From CBDBND01 sp965262665 (GTDB lineage: Bacteria; Pseudomonadota; Alphaproteobacteria; Rhodospirillales; Rhodospirillaceae): a DNA stretch of 64,000 nt. The notes beneath the pieces were generated by a model that was not told the origin of the DNA, did not search any database, and saw only the letters and a program-made list of their open reading frames with translations. The position numbers and the translations under genes are program-made. Shown here piece after piece: positions 18,564 through 28,672 of this stretch (the stretch's first letter is position 1; each line of letters opens with the position of its first letter). The DNA lies in contig OZ253551.1 of the NCBI GenBank assembly GCA_965262665.1, positions 682,001 to 746,000 of the forward strand. The letters are read 5' to 3'.

Positions 18564-20924
18564 CTAAAAGAAATCCAGCTGCATCTGGTCGAACCCAAGA
18601 TCCGACACATCGCGACCGGCACCGGACACATACCCTTCGCCGGCTGCGGTTTCGGTTGACTGACTGGCACTACCCACGGATGTAGCCACGGAATAGGTCC
18701 CCGTTTCACCATTGAAGTTGCTCACGGACAGGTAATAGGTGCCTGATGTGTCCGGCGTGATGGTGATCTGGGCATTGAGGCCGGTGCCGCTGTTGTCATC
18801 CTGCGAAACGAAACCACCGTTGGTATCGCGTAACACCAAAAACGGATCGGCAAGAGTATTACCGCTACCGGAATCGGCACCTTGCACCTCAAAGGTGTAT
18901 TGGGTGCCGGCAGTCAGATCGATGGCGATGAAATCCCGGTCGCCGGCCGGATCCAGATCTCCTTCAAACGTGTCATTGGGTGAGATCTGGGCTGTGGTCG
19001 AGGTGTCACCGGCCACATCCTTATCCCCTTCGGAAACGGTTTGCCCCGGCGTGGAGCCTCCACCACCACCCATTCCGTCTCCATCGCCATCACCGGTGCC
19101 ATCCTCTTCTGTGCGTTCTCCTGGAGATGAATTCAGCGTATAGGTGCCAACTGTGCCGCCGAACGATCCTACTTACAGATAGTAGGTGGCTGACGTGTCA
19201 GGTGTGAACAAAATCTTTGAGTTCAACCCTGTTCCGCTGTCGTCGTTCTGCTGAACGAATGCTCCGCTACTATCGCGCAGCACCATGAATGGGTCATCCA
19301 ATGTGCCGCCATTGGTGTCGACTCCCTCCAAGTCGAATGTGTATTCGGTGCCGGCTGTAAGTTCGATTCGGACCCAGTCCCGATCGGCCGCCGTATCCAA
19401 TTCGCCTTCGAAGGTGTCACCGGAAATGAACTCGGCGGCTGTGTCCGTTGCGCTGGTAGCATCTACAGCCCCTTCGGAGATGGTGATACCGGGAATGATG
19501 GGGTTGGGATCGGGCACCGGATCTTCAGCCATGCGTTCCCCAGGCGATGTGAGCAGGTCATACGTGCCACTGGCACCGCTAAAAGTGCGGACCTCAACAA
19601 AAAATGTGCCGCTGGAAGACGGCGTGTAGACCAATCGGGCATCGTCTACCGGACCACTGTTGTCGTCCTGGACAACGAAATTCCCGTTGGCATCACGCAG
19701 GACCAGGAATCCGTCGTCCAAGGTTTGCGACCCACCGCCGGAGCCTTGTAAGTCGATGGTGTATTCCGTGCCGGCCGTCAAATCGATGGCAATCCAATCA
19801 ATGTCGGTTGCGGAATCGAGGGTGCCTTGAAAGGTGTCCCCGGGGATCAGCGAGTCTGTAGTGGAGACGTCACCGCCCGCATCCGTACTGCCTTCATCCA
19901 CTTCGATCCCCGCAATGATGGGCAAACCGAGATCTTGTGTCGTCAAGGTATGGGTGCCGGATCCAGTACTAAATGCTTTGGCAACGATATAAAACGTGCC
20001 TGTCGTCGTATAGGTGATCCGGGAATCCAGACCCGGTCCGCCATCGTCATTTGAAGCAACCTGCGTGCCTGAAGAATCGCGCAATTCCAACAACGGATCA
20101 CCAAGCGTGTTACCGGTCATATCAATCTGATACACACGGCCTGCGGTTAGCGTCACAGCAAACCAGTTCTCGTCGCCGGAGGTTTCGAGCTCTCCGTTTA
20201 CGGTCCCCGGCGCACCAACCGCACCATTTGTGGCGACGCTGTCCGGAGTGAAATCGTCACTGGTGCCGCCGCCGCCGGTGAAACCACCAGCCGCACCGTA
20301 AATGGCTTGGGCGCCGGCAATGTCGTCAGACGTCAAATCATTGATCGACGGGTTTGAAAACGTAGACATGATCGCCGGCACATCGTCTTCATGATCGAGA
20401 CCCAGGGCGTGCCCAACTTCATGGATGGCGGTGGAGAGAAACTCTACAGAGTCTTCGTCCCCGTCGTAGTCTTCGATATCGAAAACGATATGCACCTGCG
20501 CGAACGTGTTGTTGGTGCCGGGATTGACGAAAAAGGAGGAGTACGCGACTCCGAGCGTCGAACCGGGTCCATCGTCGGTGTCCATGCCGACCCGAATATC
20601 GACGTTGTCACTATCAGCAACCTCGACAAAATTAATGTCGGCAGCCTCTTCCCAGGCATCAAATGCGTCGCGGATTTCTTGTTGGAAGAATGTAGGGAAC
20701 CGCAGATCGAAGCTGACGCCTTCTGGCTCCACACCCACATTGGCCGTAGCAAAACTCCACGTCACCGTACCGCCGGATGTGCCACTGGTCGTGCTGCCCC
20801 ATTTGATCTCGCTGAGCACAAAAGATTGGCCTTCCCCGGGACCAGGCTCGTACCCCTCAGGGTAGATGGGGATCAGGATTGGGCCGTCGTCGTACTGGGT
20901 TGAATGGTCTGCTGTATGTGACAT
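18564..20924 (-). pseudogene. Matrixin-like metalloprotease with PPC repeats, in-frame stop
   Basis: ATG 20924 preferred over an upstream TTG. There is no Sec signal. The catalytic domain spans about residues 30-210, with the zinc motif HEVGHALGLDH and the Met-turn IMSTFSNPSINDLT, as in M10 matrixins/serralysins. Four or five PPC-type beta domains follow, each with a DTFEG/DTFQGTLDSATD motif, TAGTEYTFDL and DTSGTYYLSV. TAA at 19173-19175 (codon 584) interrupts a repeat at TYYL*VGSFGG, where the other repeats have Ser. The frame then runs on to 18564. The truncated product would still carry the whole protease domain and about three PPC domains, so it might keep activity. Secretion would have to be by a non-Sec route. 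Confidence 0.85.
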
Positions 20925-21045
20925 GGAACTCTGCAATAACTGATGGCATTGGTGATAGATTAACGCCTCAATCAGAGCAAAGGATCGTTAAAAATTTGCG
21001 AGTCACAGAGTGTTGAGGGGTGAGAATTTTTCCCAGGATTCCTAG

Positions 21046-21366
21046 TCAGTCGTAGTGTTTACCGAATCCAAGCAAAACCACCGTATCTTCAAGGTTTTCC
21101 GCCACATGGCTCTCGCCCGGTTCAGTGAAAACAAAATCGCCCGGCCCGAGAATTTCCCCAGATAAATCTATCTTACCCGAAACCACGAACATGATTTCCC
21201 AACTGTCGTGGGTGTGCTCGGCGTAATCGGCGCCTTTTTTGATTCGGAACAGGTCAAAGGCCACGTCCTGGCCGTCGCGCCACAGGTCCGCCCGTTCGAT
21301 ACCCTTGACTCCGTGTTCAACGGCATAAGGTTCGTAGGACTGATCAGCCGCGCGAACGATTTTCAT
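21046..21366 (-). CDS. Small cupin-domain protein
   Basis: 106 residues forming a single cupin barrel. Motif 1 is seen as YAEHTHDSWEIMFVVSGKIDL (metal-type His, His, Glu) and motif 2 as GDFVFTEPGESHVAEN. Such stand-alone cupins bind a metal and act as small dioxygenases, isomerases or sensors; nothing here decides which. It stands 44 bases downstream of the DUF427 gene in the same direction. Confidence 0.85.
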   Translation of the reverse strand: MKIVRAADQSYEPYAVEHGVKGIERADLWRDGQDVAFDLFRIKKGADYAEHTHDSWEIMFVVSGKIDLSGEILGPGDFVFTEPGESHVAENLEDTVVLLGFGKHYD

Positions 21367-21410
21367 GATTAACCTCGCTTGAGTGAGAGTTTCATTTTAT
21401 CAAGCAGCAT

Positions 21411-21890
21411 TCACCGCCCCCAGGTGCCGGGCCCACCTTTGAACGGGCCTTCGATTTCAGACGTGATCCAACCGCCATAGAAATCCCCTTCCTGTGCCTC
21501 AACCTTTTCGTCGCCCACGTAACAGGCATGCATGCGGCCCGGATAGAAGGACACGTAGTCTTTAATCGCAGCGAAGCGTTTGGTCGGCTTGGGATAACTC
21601 CAGCCGGCATTCTCGGCAATTTGCAGACCCACTTTCAAGGTCCAGTACTCAGCCACCCCCTTCCATTCGCAATAGGACTCATGCGAGGTACCGATGAGAA
21701 AGTCGAAGTTCACATCACCAGGTGGAATGTAGAAAGAAGGTGGATGGCTGGTTTCCATCGTTCTGTACGCACCGGACGTGCACGCTATGGTTTCCCCGGC
21801 GAATTCCACCCGCACAGACCGGCTGTCTGACTCCAAGGCAGGCGGACGTGGATAGTCCCAGACGGACTCCCGAGCACGCACGGTGTTCAT
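21411..21890 (-). CDS. DUF427 family protein
   Basis: 159 residues from ATG 21890 (MNTVRARESVWDYPRPP), chosen because longer versions run back into the msrB gene. The DUF427 signature is clear: ESVWDYPRPPALE, YRTMETSHPPSFYIPP, SYCEWKGVAEYWTL and WSYPKP, ending in YVSFYPGRMHACYVGDEKV. The fold is a small beta barrel of unknown function, common in alphaproteobacteria and actinobacteria. It begins 7 bases after msrB and is likely co-transcribed with it and with the cupin. Confidence 0.85.
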   Translation of the reverse strand: MNTVRARESVWDYPRPPALESDSRSVRVEFAGETIACTSGAYRTMETSHPPSFYIPPGDVNFDFLIGTSHESYCEWKGVAEYWTLKVGLQIAENAGWSYPKPTKRFAAIKDYVSFYPGRMHACYVGDEKVEAQEGDFYGGWITSEIEGPFKGGPGTWGR

Positions 21891-21897
21891 TTGATTT

Positions 21898-22299
21898 CTA
21901 TTTGTCCATATCGTCTTCGTGGATGATGGATAGGGAGTTGATGCAATACCGCAGACCCGTCGGTTGCGGACCGTCGGGAAACACGTGTCCAAGATGGCCG
22001 TCACACTTAGCGCAGGTCACTTCTGTGCGAATCATGCCGAAACTTTCGTCCCGATGTTCGGCAACGGTCTCGTCTTTGATTTTTTCATAGAAGCTGGGCC
22101 AGCCAGAACCAGAGTCAAACTTGGTCTCGGCGTCGAACAGGGGTGTGCCGCAGCCCGCACAGTGGAATACACCGTTGCCTTTGAAATCGTTATATGGACC
22201 GGTCCAAGCTCGTTCCGTCCCCTTTTCGCGCAGCACATGATACTGCTCGGGTGATAATTCGGCCTTCGAATCGGTGTCAGTCTTTTCCACTTTCGACAT
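21898..22299 (-). CDS. msrB: Peptide-methionine (R)-S-oxide reductase MsrB
   Basis: 133 residues from ATG 22299 (AGGA 8-11 bases upstream); an in-frame upstream start at 22326 is less likely. It reduces R-methionine sulfoxide in proteins. Structural zinc cysteines are seen in HCAGCGTPL and CAKCDGHLGHVF. The catalytic Cys is in RYCINSLS, and the conserved FDSGSGWPSFY is present. Its length and layout are normal for a cytoplasmic single-domain MsrB. The following DUF427 gene is 7 bases away. Confidence 0.95.
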   Translation of the reverse strand: MSKVEKTDTDSKAELSPEQYHVLREKGTERAWTGPYNDFKGNGVFHCAGCGTPLFDAETKFDSGSGWPSFYEKIKDETVAEHRDESFGMIRTEVTCAKCDGHLGHVFPDGPQPTGLRYCINSLSIIHEDDMDK

Positions 22300-22380
22300 G
22301 GCAATCGTCCTAACCTGTGGTCTCATTGTTATACGAAGAATGGCATCGGGCGGATGCTATGAGTCAACTGGCATCGTGCC

Positions 22381-23403
22381 CTACTTAGCCAGGGTGTCGG
22401 TAATTTCCCTGAGCTGGGTGCGCGCCCGCAATAGGTAAAACCCCTGGGATGCCAAATGAGACGGTACAAAGAGGCCATCCTGTTTGCCGTTGGCAACGAT
22501 GAGTGGATCCATGGCCGCGGCAGTGCGCAGACTGGCCATCATCTGCTCCCAAATGGCGCTGACTTGTTTCTCCGCAATGATCGATCCGAAATCAGCACCC
22601 ACATCGCGCAGGATAAGGGCATAGCCGTAGAGCCGACCTTTGATGTTGTAAAACACATCGTCTGCACGCATGTCGAAATAACCGGTATTGGATTGAAGGG
22701 CTCGTTCGTCCAGGGCCGCGGAGGCAGACCCGAGGTCAGCGGCCACCCGGTCCAAAAAGGCGATGAGGTTGTCGGCGCGGCGGTCGTAGGTGGCATCGCC
22801 GGCTGCTAAACGACGGTTGTAGGCCTGTAGAGCTCGGACACCTTGCATATACTGTGAGTCCGCCGTGGCGGTGGGAACCAAATTGCCCGATCCCCAGTAC
22901 CAAATGGTGCCGTCATACTTAAGCAGCCCGGCAGCTCGGTCGAGATCGGGGTCGATCGCCGAAGACCCGCGCGTCCGCCCCAGGGCATCGCCCAGTTCGA
23001 TGGCAAAACGGGACACCGCATACAGAATGCCCAACTGGTAATTGGGCGTGTTGTCCAACCCAGCGGCCGGATGGAGCAACGGTTTATTGGGCGACCAGCG
23101 GTCCGCTTCCCGGGCGACCAAGGCTGCCGCCGAGGCCACGGCTTTCGAACCGCCGTTCAAGGCGAATTCGTCGCTCGGCTGAAACTCCAGGTCATCGGCA
23201 ATGGTGTTGTACCAGGCCATACCGACGCCATAGTAAATGACAAAAATAGCGATCACTGCCGCGCCAATACGCAGGGGCAATGGCGACGGCGTGTCGGCCG
23301 CGTCCCGGGCGATGAGACGTTTAATTTCCGCCGCTGCCCGGCGTAGCCAATCACTCAATCGGGTTTTGATGGCCTCCATAACCCCTTCAACATGGGGGTC
23401 CAC
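22381..23403 (-). CDS. DUF2333 family membrane protein
   Basis: 340 residues. A cytoplasmic N-terminus of about 45 residues is followed by one transmembrane helix (RIGAAVIAIFVIYYGVGMAWY) and a periplasmic domain. Recognisable DUF2333 pieces are NNTPNYQLGILYAVSRFAIEL-like sequence, DGTIWYWGSGNLVPTATADSQY, DMRADDVFYNIKGRLYGYALI and PSHLASQGFYLLRARTQL. The function is unknown. The ATG at 23379 is an alternative start. It is intact and unlike its neighbours shows no sign of decay. Confidence 0.8.
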   Translation of the reverse strand: MDPHVEGVMEAIKTRLSDWLRRAAAEIKRLIARDAADTPSPLPLRIGAAVIAIFVIYYGVGMAWYNTIADDLEFQPSDEFALNGGSKAVASAAALVAREADRWSPNKPLLHPAAGLDNTPNYQLGILYAVSRFAIELGDALGRTRGSSAIDPDLDRAAGLLKYDGTIWYWGSGNLVPTATADSQYMQGVRALQAYNRRLAAGDATYDRRADNLIAFLDRVAADLGSASAALDERALQSNTGYFDMRADDVFYNIKGRLYGYALILRDVGADFGSIIAEKQVSAIWEQMMASLRTAAAMDPLIVANGKQDGLFVPSHLASQGFYLLRARTQLREITDTLAK

Positions 23404-23442
23404 GCCATCAAGGTCAACGTCAGGTTGGTGAAAACTCGTCGA

Positions 23443-23982
23443 TTATCGGCATCTCAGTTTAGACCGTGACCGCTCGGGCACATTGGCGCACAATTGCTGG
23501 TCACCGCAGGCATAGACCACTTCCAGAATCTTGAGCCGACCACGATCCGGGTCCCCGCAGATGTTGTTGTTGGCCCGTACGGAACAGGACTGCTCGCCGT
23601 CGCACCGACGGTGGACAAACGAAAAGGCATCGCAGGCACGGCCATCGATCGACCTGTAGGTTGCGCCAAGGATGGTGAGGCGTGGGTTCCGGTCGTACCG
23701 TTCCCGGCTGTTGCCCCGGCCGCCGCCGTAATAGGGCCCCTGGCGAGGCGGTGCATAGCCGTACCGCGGGTAGGGATACCGGTTTCCATACCCATATTCA
23801 TTGCTAGGATAAGGATTATAACTGTAACGGGGATAGCCAAAGCGCGGTCCGCGGTAAGTATATCCGTAACTGTAACCAAACCCGCGGCCGGGGCCGTACC
23901 GGTGGCGGCCGTATCTAACACCGAGGCCAGCGTTGACCCGGTGGGTACACAGGCACCGCCCACACGCCTTCGCTTCGCACAC
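23443..23982 (-). CDS. Gly/Tyr-rich protein with a SUEL-lectin-like domain; 5' end replaced by IS sequence
   Basis: The C-terminal ~80 residues (LTILGATYRSIDGRACDAF, then CDGEQSCSVRANNNICGDP and RLKILEVVYACG) look like a galactose/rhamnose-binding SUEL lectin domain (Gal_Lectin), with its paired Cys and GDP...K.L.V.Y.C ending. The middle is a low-complexity Gly/Tyr/Pro/Arg stretch (FGYSYGYTYRGPRFGYPRYS). The first 24 residues are not native: they are encoded by the 206-bp IS21-end repeat, and the native signal peptide region is absent. A GTG start inside the repeat keeps the frame open, but no ribosome site is evident, so expression is doubtful. Confidence 0.55.
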   Translation of the reverse strand: MCEAKACGRCLCTHRVNAGLGVRYGRHRYGPGRGFGYSYGYTYRGPRFGYPRYSYNPYPSNEYGYGNRYPYPRYGYAPPRQGPYYGGGRGNSRERYDRNPRLTILGATYRSIDGRACDAFSFVHRRCDGEQSCSVRANNNICGDPDRGRLKILEVVYACGDQQLCANVPERSRSKLRCR

Positions 23983-24116
23983 GCGAAACGCTACGCAAAG
24001 CCGCGCGGGTCCCTCCTATGCACTACCGGGACAACCCGCAACAACGCCTTCGGCATCACATAAAATGGACTGGTTTTACGCCGCCCAACTGGACTGATTT
24101 TGCTCCGCCGTTGACA
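23911..24116 (-). repeat. 206-bp IS21 end, inverted copy of 34222-34427
   Basis: Read on the minus strand from 24116 it begins TGTCAACGGCGGAGCAAAAT and ends GTTAGATAC. The other copy is base-for-base the same over 206 bp except for one difference (CGCGTG here, CACGTG there). One boundary is exactly the IS21 terminus, the other a point just past the istB stop codon. Both genes flanking this copy (lectin-like and TPR) are cut at its edges. Confidence 0.9.
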
Positions 24117-24955
24117 CTTGCCGCGTCCGCATACTTCGGGTTAATGGACAATGCCGTTTCAAGCGTCTGACGCGCTTCGTCAATACGCCCTAACGCCATC
24201 AAATTTCCATACATGTTGTTGGCAGCATCGTCGTAAGTGGGATCGAGCATTAACGCCCTCTTATAGGCGTTTATTGCAGCTTGATGCGATGGATTGGAAG
24301 AAAGCGCTAAACCTAAATTGTAGTAAGCTCTTGGGTTTTGATCATCAATTGCAATTGCAGTTTGGAGAATTGATATTGCTTCATCAACGCGATTAAGTAA
24401 TTTAAACGTAATACCAAGGCTCACCCTCGGCTCGATCAATTGAGGGTTCGCATTGATAGCTGACGTTAATACCGTTACTGAATCGTCTAAATTCTCAACC
24501 TCACGGTAGGCTATACCCAGATCAGTCAAAGCTTTAGCAAATGTATCGTTCAGGGCGGCAGCGCGTTCGAGATCATCTATCTTCTCATTAAGATTGCCCA
24601 ATTCGTGTTTGACCTTGGCCCGATTATAGTAGGCGCGGTCGTATTCCAGATTGATGGAAATGGCGCGATTGAGACTTTCGATCGCCTCTGCAAATCTATT
24701 CTGTTCAAGCAATAGCGCGCCAAGGTTGTTCAGCATCGCGACTTGATCCGGCTCAATTGTCAGTGCGGAACGAAAATGCTCCTCCGCTTCTTCAGGCTCA
24801 CCCATTTGCCTTAAGGCCATCGCCAGATTGTTGTGCGCAGCCGCCCAATCAGGCTTCGCGTCCAGAACCTCTTTATAAAGACGGCGTGCCTCATCCAAAC
24901 GCCCGGCGCGGAACGCTGAATCTGCGTCGCTCTTCAGTTTGTCGATTTCAATCAT
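24117..24955 (-). pseudogene. TPR-repeat protein, 3' end cut by an IS21 end
   Basis: About 280 native residues making roughly eight tetratricopeptide repeats, e.g. WAAAHNNLAMALRQMGEPEEAEEHFR, VAMLNNLGALLLEQNRFAEAI and PRAYYNLGLALSSNPSHQAAI. Such arrays bind partner proteins. In alphaproteobacteria a TPR N-terminus of this style often precedes a sulfotransferase or glycosyltransferase domain, so the lost C-terminus may have been the catalytic half (inference). From 24116 the frame runs into the IS21 repeat and ends at 24056 after 20 foreign residues. It could still be made as a TPR-only protein. Confidence 0.75.
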
Positions 24956-25084
24956 CGATCAATCGGACCGTGTTCATAGTGTGACCTAAGATCTTCCAGC
25001 CATTTAGCATACAGGTGACAGCCGCTCCCTTGCGGGCCACAGTACTGTTGTGCATAGCAAAGAAAAGACCAAGGACCATACGTT

Positions 25085-25936
25085 ATGTCAGATCTTCTCC
25101 ATTCCTCGCTTAAAGACCGGGTTGTCCTGATTACTGGCGGCAGCCGGGGGTTCGGCTGGTTTATCGCCGAAGCACTGCTCAAGGGCGGTGCCAAAGTGGC
25201 TCTCACCGCAAACCGCAAACCGGAACAGTTGAAAGACGTGCAAGCCCAGGCAGACGCCATTGCGGGAGCAGACCACTGCGTCACCCTGAAGGCGGACGTA
25301 AGGGATTGGGAAGACTGCCAGAGAACGGTGGACGAAACGATTAACGCGTACGGAAGAATCGATGTGCTGATCAACAATGCCGGGCGAGGAAGCCGGGAAT
25401 ACAAAGTTACTGGGGGCGATGATACCACCCGGTTCTGGGATGTTCCCATCGAAGCCTGGCGTGCCGTCATCGACACCAACCTGACCGGGTCCTTTCAAAT
25501 GGCCAAGGCGGTTGCGCCTCATATGATGGAGCGTAAGTTCGGCAAAGTCTTCAGCATTTCCACCAGTCTCACCACAATGATTGGCACCGGTCTTTCTCCC
25601 TATGGGGCATCAAAATCGGGATTGGAAACAGCGCATATCGTTTGGGCACGGGAACTCGGCCCGCACAGTGTCGACGTCAATATTCTGCTGCCAGGTGGTG
25701 CGTCGGATACAGATTTCATTTCAGAGGAAATGGTGCCGGGTGCAGTGGGAACACGTTCGGGTCGAATCTTACCCGGGGATGTGATCGTCCCGCCGGCAGT
25801 TTGGATGTGCACGGACGCAACCAACGGGCTTACGGGACGCCGGATCATTGCTAAATTTTGGGATCATGACGCCGGTCCGGCTACCGCCTTTGAAAAATGT
25901 TTGCAGCCGCAGCACGAGCACCCTGAAATCATGTAG
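25085..25936 (+). CDS. Short-chain dehydrogenase (SDR)
   Basis: 283 residues, complete. The NAD(P) site is ITGGSRGFGWFIAEALL (TGxxxGxG, with Phe for Ile), followed by VLINNAGRGSR, the catalytic Ser region SISTSLTT and YGASK (Tyr-Lys). The C-terminal region after RIIAKFWDHDAG is not standard, so the substrate pocket is unusual. Start ATG 25085, transcribed divergently from the TPR gene with a 129-base intergenic region that should hold both promoters. It is the only intact SDR in the window; those at 15.4 and 16.3 kb are broken. Confidence 0.88.
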   Translation: MSDLLHSSLKDRVVLITGGSRGFGWFIAEALLKGGAKVALTANRKPEQLKDVQAQADAIAGADHCVTLKADVRDWEDCQRTVDETINAYGRIDVLINNAGRGSREYKVTGGDDTTRFWDVPIEAWRAVIDTNLTGSFQMAKAVAPHMMERKFGKVFSISTSLTTMIGTGLSPYGASKSGLETAHIVWARELGPHSVDVNILLPGGASDTDFISEEMVPGAVGTRSGRILPGDVIVPPAVWMCTDATNGLTGRRIIAKFWDHDAGPATAFEKCLQPQHEHPEIM

Positions 25937-25961
25937 AGATTATATAAACGGTCTTCGCGCT

Positions 25962-26384
25962 TCAGATGAGGCCAATACGGCCTAGCTCGGCGCGCATTTC
26001 AGGCGGTATTTCAGGGTCGATAAAGCCTGTCCCGTTAGCCAGGTCGCACGGTGCATCTTCGGCTTTCAAGTAGCGCCATCCTTGAAAAGGTCTTTTGCGT
26101 TGCGGTTCTACGGCGATGTGATCTGGCGCCAATTCGATGAGGCAAAATCGACGGCCTTCTCGATCGGTTTCGCGGTGTAACGCTATAATCGGCTGTCGGA
26201 CCAAAACCAGCCGTTTGATAACCCAGAACATGGAGCCGCCATTTAAAATTTCTTCACCGCGTTTGGGAAACATACGCGTCCTATGCCGGAAATTTCCGGC
26301 ATTGTTCGCAAAACGGTGCTGACGCTCTTTCAATTGATCAAGATGATCGATACCGACCGCTAATTTTAAGAGATGTAGCGTCAT
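25962..26384 (-). CDS. DUF1489 family protein
   Basis: 140 residues, a small family found mainly in alphaproteobacteria. Features are the opening TLHLLKLAVGIDHLDQL, the block HRTRMFPKRGEEILNGGSMFWVIK and the tail DLANGTGFIDPEIPPEMRAELGRIGLI. No function is established. It overlaps the stop of the upstream phosphatase gene by 4 bases (ATGA). Confidence 0.82.
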   Translation of the reverse strand: MTLHLLKLAVGIDHLDQLKERQHRFANNAGNFRHRTRMFPKRGEEILNGGSMFWVIKRLVLVRQPIIALHRETDREGRRFCLIELAPDHIAVEPQRKRPFQGWRYLKAEDAPCDLANGTGFIDPEIPPEMRAELGRIGLI

Positions 26385-28573
26385 TGGGTTGGTGAATCCT
26401 TATCGGTATCCTTAGGTATGAATTTTATAACGACCAGAGTCACATCATCGTTGTATTGAACGGGCCCCCGAAAAGCATCAAGCGCTTGGGATACCGCTTC
26501 ACAGATTGTATCGGCCGGTTTATGTGCGTGGCGGCGAATGACCTCACATAGTGCATCCTTGCCAAACATTTCGCCAAACTCGTTTCGCGCTTCCCAAATT
26601 CCGTCCGTCCCCATCACCATAATGGCACCGTCACACCATTCATCGCGCTGCGCTTCTTTGTAGTGCCAGTCTCCTTTTACGCCGAGTGGGATATCCTCTC
26701 CTTCTAACTCGCTGAAGGAATCATCCAATGGTTCATAGACAATGACTGGATCATGCCCAGCGCTGACCCAGCGCACTGTTCGTGTTGACGGTTCAATCAC
26801 CATGTAGACAAGGGTAACGAACCGACCGCCTGCAGAATCTTCCGTTAAATGGACGTTTACATCGTTGACAATAGAGGCGAGCGACAATGTTTCATGAGCC
26901 TTTACCCGTAGTGGCGCCCGAACAGTGCTCATTGTCAAAGCAGACGGAACACCGTGACCCGTGACGTCCCCAAGAGCGACACCGACGCGTGGTCCGAAGC
27001 CTGCGGCCGGCAAAGGAATGAAATCGTAATAATCTCCGCCAATATCATCGCAGTAGTGACTGCGGCCCGCGATATCCATGCCCTCCATTATTGGTGCGGT
27101 CGCAGGCAACAGTTTTTGTTGCACCTCAAAAGCAAGCGCCACGGTTTGACGGACATTCATGTTTTCACGCAATTGAGGAACCATGGAATTAAAGGCCTCA
27201 GCCACGTCACCGATTTCGTCTCGCCCTTGCACATCGACTTTTGCGTTAAGATCACCCCGTGCAAGTTGGGTCGCCACTTTTGAAAGATCGCGTAACGGGC
27301 CAGTCACGGACCGTGATGCAAAAATGGCTAATGCCCCAACCAAAATGATGAGAAGTATTGAAGCAAAGCTGGCCACTTGCGTCTGATCTTCTGTGGCTTG
27401 GCGAATAAATTCCTGCGCTTCCTCGGCCACTTCCTGGATATCCGCGTAAGGTACGATATAGAGAAGTGTGGCTCCGACGCGCTGGAGACGTCCATAAACC
27501 CACAGCGAGTCCTGACCTTGATAGTCCATGCGGCGCAAGCCTTGGCGCTGAGACGTGAGATCCTCAATTAACAAGTCCAGTGCAACCGCATTGCCAGCCA
27601 TTAAAGTTTCTGATTCGATTTCAGAAGCCCAATTGGCATTGTCTGTCTGATACCCGCGATAGGCCACGATCAAGAGTTCAGGTTCATCAGCCGAGAGACC
27701 GGGAATGAAAACGTCGCCGTCTGCTTCAGCCAAACGTACGATAAACCCTTCAGCGCGGTCATCCACCTGTAACTGGTTTTGAATACGGTTGAGAACGGAG
27801 AGAATTTGCACGTCGATGCCCGTAACTCCGGCAAATTCGCCGTCTGGAAAATGAACGGGCATTGCCGATGTGAGAAGCAGCTAGCCCGTTGTGGCGTCGA
27901 TTAAAGGAGGTGTCCAAACAAGATCGTTTGCGGCTTTAGCCAACCGATACCATGCGCGTTCTCTTGGATCATATGTTTCGGGATAACCCCCATGTCCTGG
28001 AAATACGGAATGCGTGCCATCTTCTAATGCCGTGTATTGCCAGAAAATGAGCTCATCGATTTCTTGTTCCAAGTCTTGATAAGCAGATGTCATAGACGAC
28101 ATTCGGAGGAGACTTGGGGCCACTGCATCGCGCTCAATATCTGGTGGCAAGAAAAACGATTGGTCTTCGTAGCTCACCGGCGAGCCTACTGTCTCTTCAG
28201 TACCTGCTTGCTGGCGATGCTCCTCTGACAGGATGGTTCCAGGAGGCCACTGCGATCGGTCCTCGAAGTCGGAACTGAAATAAATCGGGCCAGGATCACG
28301 AGAAGCAGGCTCTTGGAGCCGGCGTTCTACCTCCCTCGCTTGAAGCCGCAGAGTCAACTCGATGAGACGTTGTTCCTGGAACAGAATCGTATTGCCAAGG
28401 TCGACCGCTTGGCGAAGCTGAGCGTCTACTTGGCTGGCCACAGCCATGCGGCCACGATCGGAGATGGCCATGCCTAATTGCTCGGTTGCCACTTGGGAGC
28501 GCCAGCTCAGAGCCGTCAACGGAAGGACGGCAATAACGACCAGCAATAGAAAGAGTTTCGCCTGGATGCGCAT
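26381..28573 (-). pseudogene. SpoIIE-type PP2C phosphatase with sensor and HAMP domains, amber codon inside
   Basis: Full frame of 730 codons. Residues 1-25 are a membrane helix, ~26-395 a periplasmic Cache-like sensor, ~400-420 the second helix (FASILLIILVGALAIF), then HAMP (VTGPLRDLSKVATQLARGDL) and the SpoIIE/PP2C domain with GDYYDFIPLP, GVALGDVTGHGVPSAL, ADDVTLVVI-like end and TDGIWEARNEFG. It would dephosphorylate an anti-sigma antagonist in the general stress pathway. Codon 231 (27881-27883) is TAG in LIDATTG*LLLTSAM; Gln (CAG) is the likely original residue. The stop lies in the sensor, upstream of every cytoplasmic domain, so the signalling output is lost unless translation restarts at ATG 27862. 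Confidence 0.85.
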
Positions 28574-28672
28574 CAGGCCCTAGGAAGGCACCAATGCCCG
28601 CCTTTGGTCAACAGCGAATTTGGGATTTGTACTTTGGATTGCAGCCTAGGAATTCAGCGATGGTGGCGACCG

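Noticed and set aside
18549..18575. Weak hairpin TTCTTTAG/CTAAAAGAA between the amidohydrolase and protease genes
   Set aside because: Low G+C, imperfect stem and no clear T-run in either direction; not strong enough to call a terminator.
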